Of a DNA stretch of 12,441 nucleotides, positions 11,711 through 12,441 are shown piece after piece. The notes under the pieces were generated by a model. The model was not told where the DNA came from. It saw only the letters and a program-made list of their open reading frames with translations, and did not search any database. A program made the translations under genes and the position numbers. The DNA is taken from contig DSBN01000008.1 in the NCBI GenBank assembly GCA_011046055.1, forward strand, positions 1 to 12,441. Direction: 5' to 3'. Within the stretch, counting starts at the first letter, position 1, and each line of letters starts with the position of its first letter. This DNA comes from Sediminispirochaeta sp. Lineage in GTDB: Bacteria > Spirochaetota > Spirochaetia > DSM-16054 > Sediminispirochaetaceae.

Positions 11711-12441
11711 ATGGTGAGAACAATTCTCGGTATTGAAAAACTGATGGATTCGTGGTCAGGCCAGTGGAGCTCGCTAGCCCTGTTGAGCAACATGGCTTCT
11801 ATTCTACCCGACGGCAGACCCGTATGGAGAGCGTTGAGAGAAAGAGGTCTTCCCCTGGTTCGTATCTTCGGCCCAGAACACGGTTTTCTATCCGAGATCC
11901 AAGACGCCATCCCGGTGGAAGACGATGTGCTCTTGGATATGGAGATGGTCTCCCTCTACGGCAGCCGCAAAGAACCCGAAGAGCAGCATATGAGCGATCT
12001 CGACGCCGTCATTATAGATATACAGGACGTGGGAAGCCGTTATTATACCTATCTCTACACCGCTGCGGCGGTCATGGCGAACTGCGCCGATTACGGGGTC
12101 GAAGCGCTAGTCTGCGATCGTCCCAATCCTATCAACGCGGAGACTATCGAAGGCGGACCAATAGCCGACGAACACCAGAACGAGGTGGGTGCGTACGGAC
12201 TCCCCCCACGACACGGACTGACCATCGGCGAGTTCGCCAAGTATTTCAAGCATGAGTACCGCCGCGACTTAAGACTCACCGTGTTCTGGATGTCCCGTTA
12301 CGGCCGACGGATGTACTACGGGGATACCAAGCTTCCATGGAAACAACCCTCCCCCAACCTGCCGACCCCCAAGACGGCTTTAGTCTATCCGGGCACCTGC
12401 CTCTTTGAAGGGACCAATCTTTCCGAGGGACGAGGCACTAC
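11711..12441 (+). CDS. namZ: NamZ-like exo-beta-N-acetylmuramidase (DUF1343), 3' end cut by window
   Basis: The first 243 residues of a DUF1343 protein; the founding member, Bacillus subtilis NamZ, removes N-acetylmuramic acid from the non-reducing end of peptidoglycan saccharides. Family motifs in order: FGPEHGFL (53-60), IIDIQDVGSRYYTYLYT (101-117), CDRPNPI (135-141), RHGLTIGEFAKYF (167-179), SPNLPTPKTALVYPGTC (214-230) and LFEGTNLSEGRGT (231-243). No signal peptide or membrane segment is seen at the N-terminus, so the enzyme should act in the cytoplasm on imported substrate, unlike secreted NamZ. Two in-frame ATG codons exist, at 11702 and 11711. GGAG at 11704-11707 can only serve the second, at a short 3-nt spacing, so 11711 is chosen with low certainty. 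It is the fourth gene of the ABC transporter operon. Confidence 0.9.
   Translation, partial: MVRTILGIEKLMDSWSGQWSSLALLSNMASILPDGRPVWRALRERGLPLVRIFGPEHGFLSEIQDAIPVEDDVLLDMEMVSLYGSRKEPEEQHMSDLDAVIIDIQDVGSRYYTYLYTAAAVMANCADYGVEALVCDRPNPINAETIEGGPIADEHQNEVGAYGLPPRHGLTIGEFAKYFKHEYRRDLRLTVFWMSRYGRRMYYGDTKLPWKQPSPNLPTPKTALVYPGTCLFEGTNLSEGRGT

Overview
The window looks like part of a chromosome from a free-living bacterium, most likely a spirochaete of the Spirochaetaceae. This is an inference. It rests on moderately GC-rich coding regions, a sugar-binding protein whose secretion signal ends in a 'FAGGQ'-type sequence without a lipobox cysteine, a membrane class III adenylate cyclase of cache-HAMP type, and a small FHA-HTH regulator. 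No rRNA, tRNA or CRISPR array was seen.

Left part (1-4143). A frameshifted OFA-family MFS transporter (87-1351) is followed by a compact PIN-type toxin-antitoxin pair with a clear promoter and operator (1407-2114). Next come a convergent FHA-LuxR-HTH regulator (2117-2677, minus), an unrecognised acidic 172-residue protein (2788-3306), and a convergent MntA/HepT nucleotidyltransferase-HEPN toxin-antitoxin pair (3311-4137, minus). Convergent genes are packed with 2-4 bp between their stop codons.

Middle (4144-8361). This is an accessory and decaying region. It holds an internally deleted IS1182/IS5-like transposase relic, then an acyl-lipid desaturase reading frame that is intact except for two in-frame TGA codons, then an intact fatty-acid-hydroxylase-superfamily membrane protein. 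A second VapBC-type pair follows. After it lie a class III adenylate cyclase remnant that has lost its catalytic core and, abutting it in the opposite direction, the 3' tail of an unidentified gene.

Right part (8362-12441). A healthy operon begins at a consensus promoter carrying an inverted repeat over the predicted transcription start. It encodes a CUT1-type sugar ABC importer: binding protein, a strong hairpin and T-run, then two permeases. The last gene, cut by the window end, is a NamZ/DUF1343 exo-N-acetylmuramidase without a visible signal peptide. The likely role is uptake of MurNAc-containing peptidoglycan saccharides and their cleavage inside the cell. No ATPase gene is in view.

The most interesting observations are: (i) the two TGA codons in the desaturase, at least one at a position where the family usually has Trp; (ii) three genes with a good -10 box only 5-8 nt before the ATG and no Shine-Dalgarno, suggesting leaderless mRNAs; (iii) the ABC importer-NamZ pairing; (iv) the dense alternation of toxin-antitoxin modules with broken genes.
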